A stretch of DNA of 64,000 bases, from NCBI RefSeq assembly GCF_921293095.1, contig NC_060257.1, forward strand, positions 59,618,968 through 59,682,967, given 5' to 3'. Of the stretch, positions 44,279 through 56,048 are shown piece by piece (within the stretch, counting starts at the first letter, position 1; each line of letters begins with the position of its first letter). The notes below the pieces were generated by a model, which saw only the letters and a list, made by a program, of their open reading frames with translations, made no database searches and was not told where the DNA came from. The translations under genes were made by a program, and so were the position numbers. This DNA comes from Ischnura elegans (taxonomy: Eukaryota; Arthropoda; Insecta; Odonata; Coenagrionidae).

Positions 44279-44945
44279 AATAGGGTAGTTTCCTTCATCA
44301 AAGAAAACAAAAGGAATTGATTGCGATTCGTTACCCACCATTAGTGTATTCATAATATACAAATTATTTGGTTTTAGAAATACCGGTTTAGACGAATGGC
44401 AAGGGTCAATTTTATCCTCATTTGAAAAAGGTCAGATTGGCGCCCATGCGATGCCACTCCACGTGACGTCACACGGACCTAGTTTCTATACGAGTAGATA
44501 GGAGTTTTACACAGTCTGAGGTTACCAATGCATGCATGAGGCACAGAGCTCAGGGAAACATGTCTTAATAATCACCTATTAAAACTGGCTGAGGTCGCAA
44601 AGTTTTCCTCGTTTGATAAGGTATTAATAATCCTTATTTAAGCCAAGCGCTACCAGCTAGCAGGGTACTCTGCTACCTGCTAGCATCCTGCGTCGTATCA
44701 GCGCTCAGAGCCTAGCCCCAAAGTCACCTCACTTGCGGCAGCGGGAACCAGAGCGACGTCACATGGGAGTTTTCCCGGCATTCATACTTACCCATCGCGT
44801 TTTTGCGCGCTTGAAAATTTCACTTTTCATTTAATCGCGAAAAATAGATATCGTCATTTAAAAATCTAGAAGCATGAAATATGTACTCCAGGAGTAATAA
44901 TCTTTCGATTTAGGCAATAAAAAAATAAAAGGAAACCACCCTATT
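44279..44945. mobile_element. MITE with AATAGGGTRGTTTCC ends
   Basis: Ends AATAGGGTAGTTTCC and GGAAACCACCCTATT are inverse. A GC-richer middle (44,680-44,820). A shortened relative lies at 30,160-30,374. Confidence 0.65.
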
Positions 44946-45943
44946 GTTGCACATTTCTATCATATGTATTACCAAAAAATAATTCATACTATTACCATTG
45001 TCTCATGGAACTATTACATGAAGGTGCCCGCTACCAAGATACATATCAAGTTATCCCCAAAGGAAGTTCAACAGGAGACCAAATTAAAATGACAACATGT
45101 CTAAGAACTCTGTAAACCAATCGAAGGGTACAAAAAGAAACGCAAGAATTTCAAAAGAGAATTACAGTAGACTCTCGATTATACGAAGCAGGATTTTACG
45201 AAGTTTTCGATTATACGAAGTGATAGCGCGGTCCCGGCGAAAAGCCTATGGTAAATACATGGTGCTATTCGATTATACGAAGTTTCGATTATACGAAATG
45301 TTTCGAATTTACGAACCTCGGATCGGTCCCCAGGAGCAAAAGGCATTCGTTTATACGAACTATGGCGAAATATTTGTCAACAAAACTATTTACGCCGGCG
45401 TACGTAGCTAAAAAAATCAGCGCTTCCAACTGTGGTTCATCAAAAGTGTGAAATCGTAAATGATAATGCAACTTTGGAGAGAAAGGGTTCGCCTAAAACC
45501 TCACGGTGGGAATTTAGGGGAAGTAGGACTTAATTAAAATATCGCGACTGATATAATGCCCCTATTTACGTGCCTATTCGTAAACATCGCATCGACAATA
45601 CTTCGTAGTATAACATGTCAGGAAGGTCGAGCGGGGTATTTCGTACACTCCTAATTAACCCTTTGCACTGCTGTGAACGTACCTGGTACGTTCGCAAGGC
45701 AGGCTGCTGTGAACGTACTTCGAAGACTACTTGACTACTTTTCGCCGAAGCACTTCGAAGGGTCCCTAATCCGGGACCCTTTCCTCGACGAGCTCACCCT
45801 CGCTGGCCCCTCTCTTCGACCCTCCGAGCGTGGGGCCTTTTCTCCCCAAAAGTGACCGCTCTGACTGCATTTTGAAAATCTATCAATCAATGCCATCATC
45901 AAAAATAATTGTTTGCATCGCACTCCTGCCTATCAGGCATTCA

Positions 45944-46063
45944 AGTACGTCTCTGAATCGTGTTTCTGCGATGAGGAATAACGACTTTGTTAACTTTGCT
46001 AAAATGGCCAAGTTAATAAAATTGTCATTTTTCATCGCAGAAACACGGTTCAAAGACGTACTT
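45944..46063. repeat. Imperfect 120-bp hairpin inside the pogo element
   Basis: AAGTACGTCTCTGAATCGTGTTTC at the left pairs with the right end at 46,063; TCTGCGATGA pairs with TCATCGCAGA. About 50-bp arms and a short loop. Confidence 0.6.
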
Positions 46064-46206
46064 TATTTCCTCCACTACAATCGCAAATTGCTGGAAATCG
46101 GCCGGATTCCCTTTGATAGCGCATCATGAGGATGTTCTCGAGGTTGGTAATTGATACAACTAGCCTACTAGTAATTCTACTGCTATAATATCACGGCTAT
46201 AGTTGA

Positions 46207-46557
46207 TTCGTTACGTTATACCTTCAGAAAGCTGCAGCGGATAAAATCGCGGAGGAGATTAGAGGCTTAAAAGATGATTTTGAAAAATTCTTGGAAAAAG
46301 CAGGAAGAGCACAGCGTGCAACATCAAACGATTATATTGCCCTTGACGATGATCTCCGGGCTTGCGACAATGGGACGCCGGTACATACGTCAGAAGAAGC
46401 AGCGGCCGGGACTAGTCATAATAGCATTGACGACGAAGATGAAAGTGAAGTAATTTCACCAAATAAAAAAGAAGTACCCGCTGCCCTCCAAACATTAAGA
46501 TATATTGATCTGGCTAACGAGTTAGGTCCCCAATTTCATTCCCATTTATGCAAGTGA
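46207..46557 (+). pseudogene. pogo/Tigger transposase C-terminal fragment
   Basis: Open for about 116 residues to TGA: EEIRGLKDDFEKFLEK, an acidic stretch (EDESEVISP) and a last helix VPAALQTLRYIDLANEL. Length and order fit the C-terminal tail of pogo-type transposases: acidic linker, then a short helix after the DDE domain. AATAAA follows at 46,648. The catalytic core is not found upstream in this element. Confidence 0.5.
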
Positions 46558-48423
46558 GAAACTATGGTGGAAGCGGCGATGGAGAAGGGCAAAAAGGAAA
46601 AAAATAATTGATATTTTAGTAGTATCTTTTCGTGTATAGCCTTCCTGAATAAACAACTTAAATATCCTAAGTATTGGGCTCTATTAACCACCAACTTATT
46701 TTTCAGTCTACTCGTAATGAAGACGCACTTCTAACCGTGAACTTTCTTCTCGCGCGTCTCCCCGTTTTCCCATGCCGAGAGATCTTTCTTTCCAAAGTCT
46801 TTGCTTACTTCCTCCCGCGATCTTCTGCTGATCTTGCTGACACCCATCTTACGCATCCCAAACCCCTCCTTCCCCAGCATTTCCCATTCACTCCCTCCCC
46901 CCTAAGGTGACAGAGGTCGAGTGCGTCGCAAAAAATACGGCCCCCAAACGTAGACTGAGGCAGAGCTGAAGGCCATTTCTCCACCCTTCTTTCTCCTGCC
47001 CCTTTCACCACTGTTCACCACTCCTTTGTGCTGACCACACTTCTTTCCTCAGGCAATCCCCATCCCACTCTTATTCACCCCACCCACTGGGAACGTTCCC
47101 CGATTGTGGAGAAGGGCATGGTTCATCTTTACCTGCAACGGGGGTTAGTTATTAACAGGAGAGAGGCTGAAGAAGTATCTTCCACTATCAGGGAAATGGT
47201 GCCGCGCTTATAATTCTCTCTCTTCTTCTCTGCTGACGTTTCAATTGAAATTATTTTCTTTGCTCTTTCCTCACTATATTTATTTACGATTATTGCGCGA
47301 CTATTTTTAGTGCTAAAGCTAAGAAAATCTTTTCTCTACGTCAATGATTCTTTGCATAACTTTCAATACGGAGGAGAAAGGGACACGAAAAGTAAATGAG
47401 GTGAATGTACAGGTTTTTGCGTGTCATTTTTGGGAATTCACGCAAGTGAACCAATACTTCACACACGTTGAGAAATGATGAAACTTCTCTTGTAGAAAAA
47501 CAATCAATGCGGATAATAACGTTTCCCTCTTTATTTCTCCGATAATGGAAGATGTTTCTCCTATCGTTTTCCGGTTGGAACCTTGCTCCTGTCGGCATAA
47601 AAGAAGAGAGAGAAATACTATATGAACATAGCACTTCACACCCGGTATGAAGAATATGGTCCGGATGAAGAATAAAGTCTTTCGTAGCAACGTCTGCGAA
47701 GATGATGGAGCACAGTATCCGGACGGAGAGCTCAAACAGAATTTACTTAAAATATTTGCCAGAAGATAATCATATCCTACGAAATTTAGAATCGTAACTG
47801 AATCTCAACAAAAATAACCAATGGAAAAGATAGCACATTCAACTGAATATACAGAGTAACTCGAAATATTAACTTACGAAGGTTATTTAGGAAACGGGTG
47901 GAGGCCCTCGTTTTTATTTTTTTTTCTCGTCACTGAGCGATAGAGGGCGACATAAATGGCGGTTAGGCCGGCTGCCGCTAACATTCCGTGGGTGCTGGGA
48001 ACAAATATCTATCTTACGCGAACTTAATAGTTGTTATTCGCTCCTAACCACAAATTTATAACATTAAATTCTTATAATAAACTTTGCAATTCATTATTTG
48101 ATTACGTTTTCTAAACTGGTCGGGAATTTCTTAAGCGATCGTTGATGTAGAAGTATGAAAAAGATGTGGGAATTTTATGGTGGTATAATTATTTAACGAT
48201 TTTTAACATCATAAATCGATAACAAAAAGCCTTTTCTATGAATTATACCGAGAATAACCACCGAAAACATTTAAATAAGTCCACTAAAGACAAAAAACGG
48301 CGGAAGGAACAAAAGCGAACATTTTTTTCGTGACTTATGAAAAAGGTTTGAATTTACGAAACTCGATTTTACGAAGTGCCGATTTTCCGGTCCCACTGAC
48401 TTCGTAAAATCAAGAGTTTACTG

Positions 48424-50862
48424 TATCAGCAAAACAAAATTCTAACAAGCAACTTAATCAATTAAGAAAGAGCTGCTATTTCTCCGGAATAAGTAAAGGC
48501 ACCATAAAAATGGTGAAAACACCAAAAATGTCAAATGTGAGGACAATTACATGCTCCTAATCAAGTGCAAATGAGTATTTCATAGCTTCAAACAAGTACG
48601 ATGCACCTCACTAGAAGGGGCAGATATATAAAAAGAGCCAAATTCTGCATTGGCACTTCAGTGGACCTCAGGAGGGTATGGGTAGCCGAGGAGGAAGACC
48701 CAAAGATAACTCTCTTTCCCTACAAGGCCCTGAGGTAGACTGCTAGTGAATTACTGGTTTCATCCCTACAATTTCTCCTAGTACCAGTGATAAGGTCGTG
48801 GCTGCTACTCTGGATAAGGGGTCGAAATATATACCAGTTTCTACTCCACAGGCAGGGCCGTTTTAAGGTCATCGTAGGCCCTAAGCACTTTCAAAGTCGT
48901 AGGCCCTCCCCGACTTCATTTTTAATATTTTTCAAAAATGCACCCACAATTCTTTGTGATTTGAAATCTAGATGAACTTTCTGCATTAGTTAATTATTCT
49001 ATGCAGACTCTATGCAGTGATGCTGTAGTAATTCCGGCATTACATCATGCGCTTCGCATTTGTTGTTTATTGTTAATCGTGTGCTTCTTTTTTCTTAAAA
49101 TTTTTTAAAAAGTTTTGAAGTAAGTTTCCTTTTCTAAACTCAAATTGATAAAAACGTATCTTCAGTCAACGATGGGACAAACACGACTATCCTCCCTGGC
49201 ATTACTTTCAATTGAAAAGGATTTGATGAGGGAAATGACATTTGAGGAAGCCATATGTGACTTTGCTTAGACAAAGAGCCGAAAAGTTAACATACTGTAA
49301 TTTACAGATCTACAGCACTGCAGCTTGACTTGCTCAGGTGCTCATCTCACACGGTTATATATAGTTACTTTAATGCAAACATTATTAAATTTTACTGGCA
49401 TTCTGAACTTGTTTTCACTTTATGTTCTGGCTTTCGTAGGCCCTTGAAAAGTCCGTAGGCCCTAGGCAGTGTCTTCTGTGCCTAATTGATGTCCACAGGT
49501 CATTATTAAGAGGATCTGCATTCTGAACAAAGGTGAGGAATAGTAAATTTCTCCAGAACATAGCCGGGCTGTTTCTTGCGTGAGCTATTTGGAAGGTCCA
49601 CCTCTTCAGGCATAAAAATCTTTCTGAACAGTTTTCTCAACAAATGAGGTAGAGGAGATTTCGTATATGTATATATTTACGTATTCTACAGAATATTGAT
49701 TTACAAAAATCAGTAATGGCTACTTGCATTTAAAAATTTAAATATAACATTAGATACATACCATACGTATTAGAAATTCATTCAAAAAATCAACTGATAA
49801 TTTGTTTGGATATATTTCACAATGGCTACGGAGAGGTGGGTCAGGTAATTATTTAATGAAGCATAGCAATAATGATAATAATAATAATAATAATAATGAT
49901 TTATTCGGAATAAATATCTACCTACAACCGCTACATTATCCTATTTGCTATATTTGAAACTACTACCTATATCTGCTTGTTCACCCAATGCAAGATGTAC
50001 TTTAAGCTAAATAATCATTGAAAAATTTACATACTTGAAGTTGAATTAAGTTCTTCATAATTGTGCTACGGTTAGGTGTCTGTTTATTTATTGCATGTCA
50101 AAATAAGTATCTGCTTTCCTCGTAATGATATAGCTTGACTTGAAGCTTTCTTTTCTAATGATAGCTCTAAGTGATGATGTTGATTTCGATCCAGAAATGG
50201 GGAACTTCGAAGCAGGTAGGCAGAAAAAAAGGTCAGTGGGGGAGAAAGAGGAAAGGGTGAAACACGATTCCATTATTCTCCTGTAACTTGATATTTTCTT
50301 TTGAAGCTTTTGATTTATGGTCTTCGCAATACGAACCCTGAGTCAGCTGGGGCCTTTTGTTTGATTTCGGAGAGGAGGAAAGCGTCAGAGGAGGGGCCGA
50401 GGGCTGATGGATGGAGGGAGTAGCGGATTTTTGGAATTGTGCTACGTCTCCTGGCGGGGGAAACCGGGTATTTTTGGATTTTTTCACCCGATCGTTTTCG
50501 GTTCCCCACGTCGAACTCTTCTCCCCGCTCTAATCCGCGAATTTCATGTAGTTCGTCAACTTGCCTAAAACCGTGCTACATGCACTAAATGACTAGAGTT
50601 CTCTACATTTTTCCGAATCAACTACCAATGACGTGCGTGCGACAGTGTATGGCGTGAAATTCAAAGTATTCGAGATCGTACCTTTAGCATAATTATTCGA
50701 GATCTTGAATATCGAATACTTTCTAGTATTTGAGGTATTCACGGATGCTATTCGCATATCTCTAGTCACGTTATTGCACAACCTGATGTGTGTATGAATG
50801 TGCAATCAAAATTGCGTCGGGTGAAGCAGTGAATTGCTAGAATGCATAAGAGAATGCATAGA
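48424..50862. other. Spacer with a weak MITE candidate and a microsatellite
   Basis: 48,852-49,485 carries CAGGGCCGTTTTAAGG at the left and repeated GTAGGCCCT words at both ends, suggesting a decayed hAT-type MITE. 49,868-49,900 is an (AAT)n microsatellite. No gene. Confidence 0.4.
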
Positions 50863-50866
50863 TGGG

Positions 50867-51229
50867 TTAATGTCGCTCTCGTGGGGACTACCGACGGTCA
50901 GTCTCTCTAATGAGGGTTCATCCTCGACTCCGAGCCTAATCCGACCCTTTCCAGAGGCCCCGAGCTCGCGACGGACGGACCCAAAGCACCGGGAGGGCCC
51001 CCACCCATCTGGGCCACGTGTAGTACAATTTTGATTTTATATTTCCTCTCGTGCTATCAACAATTTATTGCCTTTATCGTCTCCTTGGTCACACCAGAAA
51101 TACGGTCCTTTTTTGATCGTCTTTCTACGATGATTTTCAAGAATTTTATCCAATCTGCGCTAAAAGTCCCCTTTTGACTTGGCAACGCTGCAGCCATCAA
51201 CTGTGGGGTGGGATAGGAAAGCCCTCTCG
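50867..51229 (+). repeat. 363-bp dispersed repeat, left copy
   Basis: Starts TTAATGTCGCTCTCGTGGGG and ends AAAGCCCTCTCG. An inverted copy of the same length lies at 63,601-63,963. GC-rich first half; no coding frame conserved between the copies was found. Confidence 0.8.
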
Positions 51230-51653
51230 CTCGACGCTCAACAATGGCAAACCCTTTTCTGACCTGAGAATTGGAAAATGGCAAAGAACTGAAAATTGCA
51301 TGCTAACAAATTATACGTCCACATTTATGCAAAGGAAAAACTTGCCAACTGCTCATACAGGCAAGATGAGAAGGCATAAAGGCCGCTTTACTCGGTGAAT
51401 TTTCATTCGAAAGATCATACGAATTAAATTCATTCGTCTTTCGGCGGGGTATGACATACTAAGAAGAGATTAGAACGGTACAAATTGATAGCGGGAAACC
51501 CCTTTAATAAATCGTGCGTTTGGTGATCCCGTAACGAAGTACATAATAAGTTGTTTTCGCTGCAGAGCAACGATGATTATGCTTCAAGATAGTGCGCTCT
51601 TGAACATGATCATAAGGAAAAATACTCTTCAAAAAGCCATATCAAATATATCT
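51230..51653. other. Spacer between the dispersed repeat and the CR1 element
   Basis: Nothing recognised. Confidence 0.35.
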
Positions 51654-51893
51654 ACATCTACATCTACAAATTACCCTGCGAGCCACCTCTAGGGTGTTTG
51701 GCAGGGGGTGATCAATCACCAGCATGCAGCATGCATTTGGACTCGCACATGCACACCACACCGTCCAAGAAACGTCCCGTATAATAACAAACTATACTAC
51801 TATATGCTGTTAGAAATAGAATATAGAATAGAAATTCAGAAACATGCAGTAAGTTTTACATAGGTTAGTAGGCTACACTACAAGTCATGCAAT

Positions 51894-54800
51894 CTATTTA
51901 CGCGTTCTATTGCTGCCGTTATGATCTCTTATTGATCGTGGAAAAAATGACATTCGGAATCTGACTGTTCTGCAATCTATCTCTCTTATTTTATTTATAT
52001 GATCCGATCTTCCGTAGTACGTTGGCGTCCGCAAGATATGGTTAACTTCGTCAGAAAAGACACTGCTCTTGAATTTATCTAAAAGGTTTAGTCTATTTTT
52101 CAATCTACGGTCCGACAGAGATTCCCATCCGAGTTTATGTAAGAGGTCAGTTACACTAACAAGACTATCGTAACGACCTTTCACATACCTGGTAGCTCTT
52201 CTTTGCACGCGTTCTAACTCTGTTATTAAGCCTTTTTCATGAGGGTCCCAAACACTGGCAGCGTATTCCAAATGTGGTCTAACGAGGGAAAAGTAGCTAA
52301 TTTCTCTCACTTTGTCGTCGCACTTTCCTAATATTCTTTTAACAAAACCCATTTTACGATTAGCTTGACCGGTTATTTCTCGAATATGTTTATTCCACAA
52401 TAGATCATTATTGAGTCTAACCCCTAGATATTTCACAGATTCAACTGCCTTTAACTGCGCGCCCCGAATGACATAGTTACGCTGTAGGGAGTTATTCTTC
52501 TTCCAGAAATTCATTACGACGCATTTTTCCAAATTTAATTCTAACTGCCAAGCATCGCACCAAGCTTGGATAGCAGCAAGGTCATTCGTTAGTTCATCTA
52601 TATCTTTCCTGGAACGAATTTCTCTGTAAACTACAGCGTCATCTGCAAATAATCGTAACTTACTCTGCACTACTTCGCCAATGTCGTTTATATAAAGAAG
52701 GAATAGGAGTGGGCCAATGACACTACCCTGAGGAACGCCAGAAGTCACTCTAACCTCATTGGAGACTGCACCGTCTAATACTACTCTTTGGACGCGGTCG
52801 CTCAAAAATTCTCTAATCCAGGAAATGACATCTTCGTCTAGACCATAAGATTTCAGTTTTAATATTAACTTTCCGTGGGGTACTTTATCAAATGCCTTTT
52901 TGAAATCAAGAAAAATCGCGTCTACTGGAATGTTGTCTTCCCCGGAGACTAAAATATCGTGGGCGAAAAGCGCTAACTGAGTTTCGCACGATCTTCTTTT
53001 CCTGAATCCATGTTGATTTCCCATTAATAAGTTTTGCGCGTCTAGGTGTTTCATTACCGAGCTGACTACGATGTGTTCAAGGACTTTGCAAGAGATGGAC
53101 GTTAAAGATATCGGCCTGTAATTAGATGGCTGTTCCTTGTCTCCACTTTTAAATATAGGCGTTACATTAGCGATTTTCCAGTCGTTAGGTACTTCGTGTT
53201 GCTTGATGGATTTACTGAATATTAACTGCAAGTAGGGGGCAAGTTCTGAGGCTAGTTCTTTATATACGCGAGAAGGGATTTCGTCTGGACCAGGTGATTT
53301 ATTTGGACTAAGCGATTTCAATATATTTTCTATTCCGAGCGTACTAATGTCAATAGCTGGCATCTTATGAATACAGGGATTGTCATCGGTCTCGGGTGAG
53401 TTTTCGGAAGGCTCCGTGAACACGCTCTTAAAGTAGGAATTTAATAAATTGGCTTTATCGTAACTGCTTGTCAACACATCTCCATTGTCGTTTCTCAGCG
53501 AACATACGGTAGATCGTTTACCTTGAACTTCCCTAACATATGACCAAAATGCTTTTGGGTTATCCTGTAACTGCTCTACTAGTGTTTTTCTTTTAAAATT
53601 CGTGAACGCATTCCTGAACGCTTCCTTCGTGGCGGCTTTAGTCATCCTATATTTTTTAATTATTAGCTCGCGTTCATTAGCGGATAAAACCGTGCTGACT
53701 TTTTTCATTTTAGCATGACACGCTCTCTGTCGCCTCAATGATTTTCTCACTTCCGCGTCGTACCATCTCGGTTCGCTGCCTTCTTTTACTATTTTACTAG
53801 GGATGTAGCTATTTATTCCCGAAGTTACGAGCGAAAGAAAAGCTTTCCAAGTATTCTCTACATTTAACTTTAATACTGATTCTTGAAACTCGGGGAAAGC
53901 ATTTTTCATATGACTCTTAAACCCATCAAAATTAGCTCTTTTAAAAGTGAAAACTTTACGCTCTTTTTTAAAGTTTACAGCGGTATTTAGAGAAAACTTT
54001 GCAGTTACTACCCTATGGTCACTTATTCCTTCGACAGTGCCAACGTTTATTACCTGATGTGGTATATTTGTCGCTAATAAATCAAGAATATTTTCTCCTC
54101 TGTTCGGTGCGGATGCTATTTGAAACAATGAATTAGATGTGAAAGTGTGTAATAAAGCCTCGCAGATCACTTTATCCCTCCCACCAGGATTGAAGCTATA
54201 AGTCTCCCAATCTATAGAAGGTACGTTGAAATCTCCACCCACAATCAAGTTTCTTTCAGGATACTTGGATGCTACGCTGTTTATTTGATTTTGAAAATCC
54301 AACATTGACGTTATATCTGAGTTAGGTGGTCTGTAATACGAACATAATAAAATATTTTTGAATTTTGGACATTTAATTAAACACCACACAGATTCAACGC
54401 TGGTCTCAGTTACGGTTATCGCTTGGCTGACGATTGAATTCTTTACAGCTACAAAAACTCCGCCCCCAACTCGATTAATTCTATCTTTCCGATAAACAGT
54501 GAACGATTTTGGGAAGATCTCATTGTCTGAATCATCATCTGTTAGCCAACTTTCTGTTCCAAAAATGACGTTACACTTCGTACTATGAATTAAATGGTGG
54601 AATTCGGGGATCTTATTTCTTAAACTACGGCAATTAACCACAGCCACGATTAAAACTTCGGAACTAGTATTATTGCGATTCGGGAATAATTCTGATTTGC
54701 TTTTGTCGAATAGACTATTCACAGGCTCTATACCGCTGATAAATGGAAATGCATGTCTTATTGACACACTATCAAAATGACTTGAGCCTTGACTGCCTTT

Positions 54801-54938
54801 GAACGTGTTGCTCGACTGACGCTTCTCGTGCTTAAATGTAATACCTGAAACGCTGATTTTTCTCTCTACTTCTCTATTCTCATTTCTGGAAGAATCTTTG
54901 TCTGTGAAAAGTTTTGAACTTACCCCTTTATTTTTCAA
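51894..54938 (-). CDS. CR1-like ORF2: AP endonuclease and reverse transcriptase
   Basis: Numbered from the TTG at 54,938 this is 1014 residues; the frame is open back to 54,986. Endonuclease 95-315: GTESWL (E129), GGDFNVPS (D236, N238) and SDHRV (307-310). RT about 545-830: LDFKKAFDKVP (D678), GVPQGSVIGPLLF (734-746), FADD (764-767). A C-terminal RPHLEYAASVWDP/RR.ARYVK region follows. All catalytic residues are present. There is no AUG before residue 212, which lies inside the endonuclease domain, so normal initiation cannot give an active protein. The product nicks target DNA and copies the element RNA in place (target-primed reverse transcription). Confidence 0.9.
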   Translation of the reverse strand: MKNKGVSSKLFTDKDSSRNENREVERKISVSGITFKHEKRQSSNTFKGSQGSSHFDSVSIRHAFPFISGIEPVNSLFDKSKSELFPNRNNTSSEVLIVAVVNCRSLRNKIPEFHHLIHSTKCNVIFGTESWLTDDDSDNEIFPKSFTVYRKDRINRVGGGVFVAVKNSIVSQAITVTETSVESVWCLIKCPKFKNILLCSYYRPPNSDITSMLDFQNQINSVASKYPERNLIVGGDFNVPSIDWETYSFNPGGRDKVICEALLHTFTSNSLFQIASAPNRGENILDLLATNIPHQVINVGTVEGISDHRVVTAKFSLNTAVNFKKERKVFTFKRANFDGFKSHMKNAFPEFQESVLKLNVENTWKAFLSLVTSGINSYIPSKIVKEGSEPRWYDAEVRKSLRRQRACHAKMKKVSTVLSANERELIIKKYRMTKAATKEAFRNAFTNFKRKTLVEQLQDNPKAFWSYVREVQGKRSTVCSLRNDNGDVLTSSYDKANLLNSYFKSVFTEPSENSPETDDNPCIHKMPAIDISTLGIENILKSLSPNKSPGPDEIPSRVYKELASELAPYLQLIFSKSIKQHEVPNDWKIANVTPIFKSGDKEQPSNYRPISLTSISCKVLEHIVVSSVMKHLDAQNLLMGNQHGFRKRRSCETQLALFAHDILVSGEDNIPVDAIFLDFKKAFDKVPHGKLILKLKSYGLDEDVISWIREFLSDRVQRVVLDGAVSNEVRVTSGVPQGSVIGPLLFLLYINDIGEVVQSKLRLFADDAVVYREIRSRKDIDELTNDLAAIQAWCDAWQLELNLEKCVVMNFWKKNNSLQRNYVIRGAQLKAVESVKYLGVRLNNDLLWNKHIREITGQANRKMGFVKRILGKCDDKVREISYFSLVRPHLEYAASVWDPHEKGLITELERVQRRATRYVKGRYDSLVSVTDLLHKLGWESLSDRRLKNRLNLLDKFKSSVFSDEVNHILRTPTYYGRSDHINKIREIDCRTVRFRMSFFPRSIRDHNGSNRTRK

Positions 54939-54970
54939 CCCACTAATATATCTACACTCTGCCCTACTCT

Positions 54971-55996
54971 CTACTCTAAAAAAGACCTACAGTGCTCAAA
55001 TATGCTACTCGCTACACGACTAGCCGACTCGGCCGTGTAATGGACTCCCGAACGGTTCAGAGGGATCCTACACGATCGGATTGCCGGCCTAAGGTCCACG
55101 AAGGAGGCTCCGATGTCCGTGCAGAAACGACGCAGCCTCTGGTTTATGCCTTCCACTCGGCTCCAAACCAGAGAACCACGATCGATCCTCGGGACAAGAC
55201 TACAAATCGAAAGCTCAATGCCGACTCCAATGGTCCCACCCACCCGCTTCACTTCGGAATTCAGATCCCGGAGGGAATCTAGAATTTCCTCAGATCCACG
55301 GAAGGTGGCATCATTGACGCCGACATGAGCCACGACCCGCAGTCTGGAGCACTTCGTGCCCCGTACCGCCGCACCAACCGCCTGCGTCACCTGAGGAACA
55401 CCGCCACCAGGGATGCACCATGACGTTACACGGTCGCTTACACCCTCGCGGTCTGCCCTCTCCCGTAACGGGACCATCACACGACGGACATTGCTACTCC
55501 CTAACACTATGATCCCCCCCTTCCCACTCTGACGCCCCTTCCTAGGTGCCGGTTTCGGGGTAGGAGTAGGCACGTCAGGCACCTCGGAGTTTCCATCCGA
55601 CAGCAACTGGTACCTGTTCGAGACGGGGACGGGATTTGCCTCAGCATCCCCCAAACCCCGTCTTAGAGTGACACTACCACCGTCCCTCCGAGACACGACC
55701 CTCCAAAACTCAGATTTACGGGGTGACGTGACCCCGTCATCGAGAGATGGACCTCGAGGAAGGCTCTCGATCGACCAGCCGCTATTTGCAATCGGGCGAA
55801 CCCGTGCAGCCCCTGTGGCACGGCGACCTTTCGAAGAACCACCCCTCGGACCATTCCCCTCAGCGGTATCAGCCACCCTTTCAAACTGGGCCCGAAGTTC
55901 CCGCACCATCGTCTCCAACGCGGTAATGCGGTCTCCGAGAGCCTCGCATTCACCGGCGTTTTCAACTCCGGCAACGGGTGACCTATTCGAAGGCAT
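54971..55996 (-). CDS. CR1-like ORF1: coiled coil plus SGNH-type esterase
   Basis: 341 residues from ATG 55,994-55,996. Residues 15-45 have a heptad pattern (GDRITALETMVRELRAQFER), a likely multimerisation coiled coil. 50-70 is basic and Gly-rich. NRYQLLSD at 127-134 is a motif I associate with CR1 ORF1 proteins. 160-341 looks like an SGNH hydrolase: GSSN at 166-169 (candidate nucleophile S168), GVND at 226-229 (oxyanion block), and SGVHYT with H319. The usual Asp three residues before the His is not obvious. Esterase ORF1s are known from CR1/L2 elements; their role in retrotransposition is unclear. The last codons contain a frameshift-type heptamer (see regulatory entry). Confidence 0.85.
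   Translation of the reverse strand: MPSNRSPVAGVENAGECEALGDRITALETMVRELRAQFERVADTAEGNGPRGGSSKGRRATGAARVRPIANSGWSIESLPRGPSLDDGVTSPRKSEFWRVVSRRDGGSVTLRRGLGDAEANPVPVSNRYQLLSDGNSEVPDVPTPTPKPAPRKGRQSGKGGIIVLGSSNVRRVMVPLRERADREGVSDRVTSWCIPGGGVPQVTQAVGAAVRGTKCSRLRVVAHVGVNDATFRGSEEILDSLRDLNSEVKRVGGTIGVGIELSICSLVPRIDRGSLVWSRVEGINQRLRRFCTDIGASFVDLRPAIRSCRIPLNRSGVHYTAESASRVASSIFEHCRSFLE
54977..54983 (-). promoter_or_regulatory. Candidate -1 frameshift heptamer T-TTT-TTA
   Basis: In ORF1 phase the minus strand reads TCT TTT TTA GAG TAG, giving an X-XXY-YYZ heptamer one codon before the stop. Slipping back one base continues in AGA GTA GAG..., which is exactly the ORF2 frame, open from 54,986. No strong stem or pseudoknot is apparent just downstream. 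Confidence 0.55.
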
Positions 55997-56048
55997 CCTA
56001 TCACTATCGCAACTTTGGATTTCAGAAAAGCTTACCTGACGGGAGATA

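Larger units (their letters stand above)
45165..48423 (+). mobile_element. pogo/Tigger-like element, 3.26 kb, deletion derivative
   Basis: TA-flanked; ends CAGTAGACTCTCGATTATACG and the inverse of CAGTAAACTCTTGATTTTACG. CGATTATACGAAG repeats four times in the first 130 bp, probably transposase-binding sites. It keeps a transposase C-terminal exon (46,207-46,557) but no HTH or DDE core is recognisable. Part of the interior is replaced by other sequence, including a 120-bp hairpin at 45,944-46,063 and a block starting TTAACCCTTTGCACTGC at 45,656. Confidence 0.75.

Noticed and set aside
46674..47215. Short plus-strand frames in the middle of the pogo element as transposase parts
   Set aside because: No DDE, HTH or CENP-B motif is visible and they lie downstream of the poly(A) signal of the transposase remnant.
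54992..56039. Plus-strand open frames opposite CR1 ORF1
   Set aside because: Shadows of the GC-rich, motif-bearing minus-strand ORF1.
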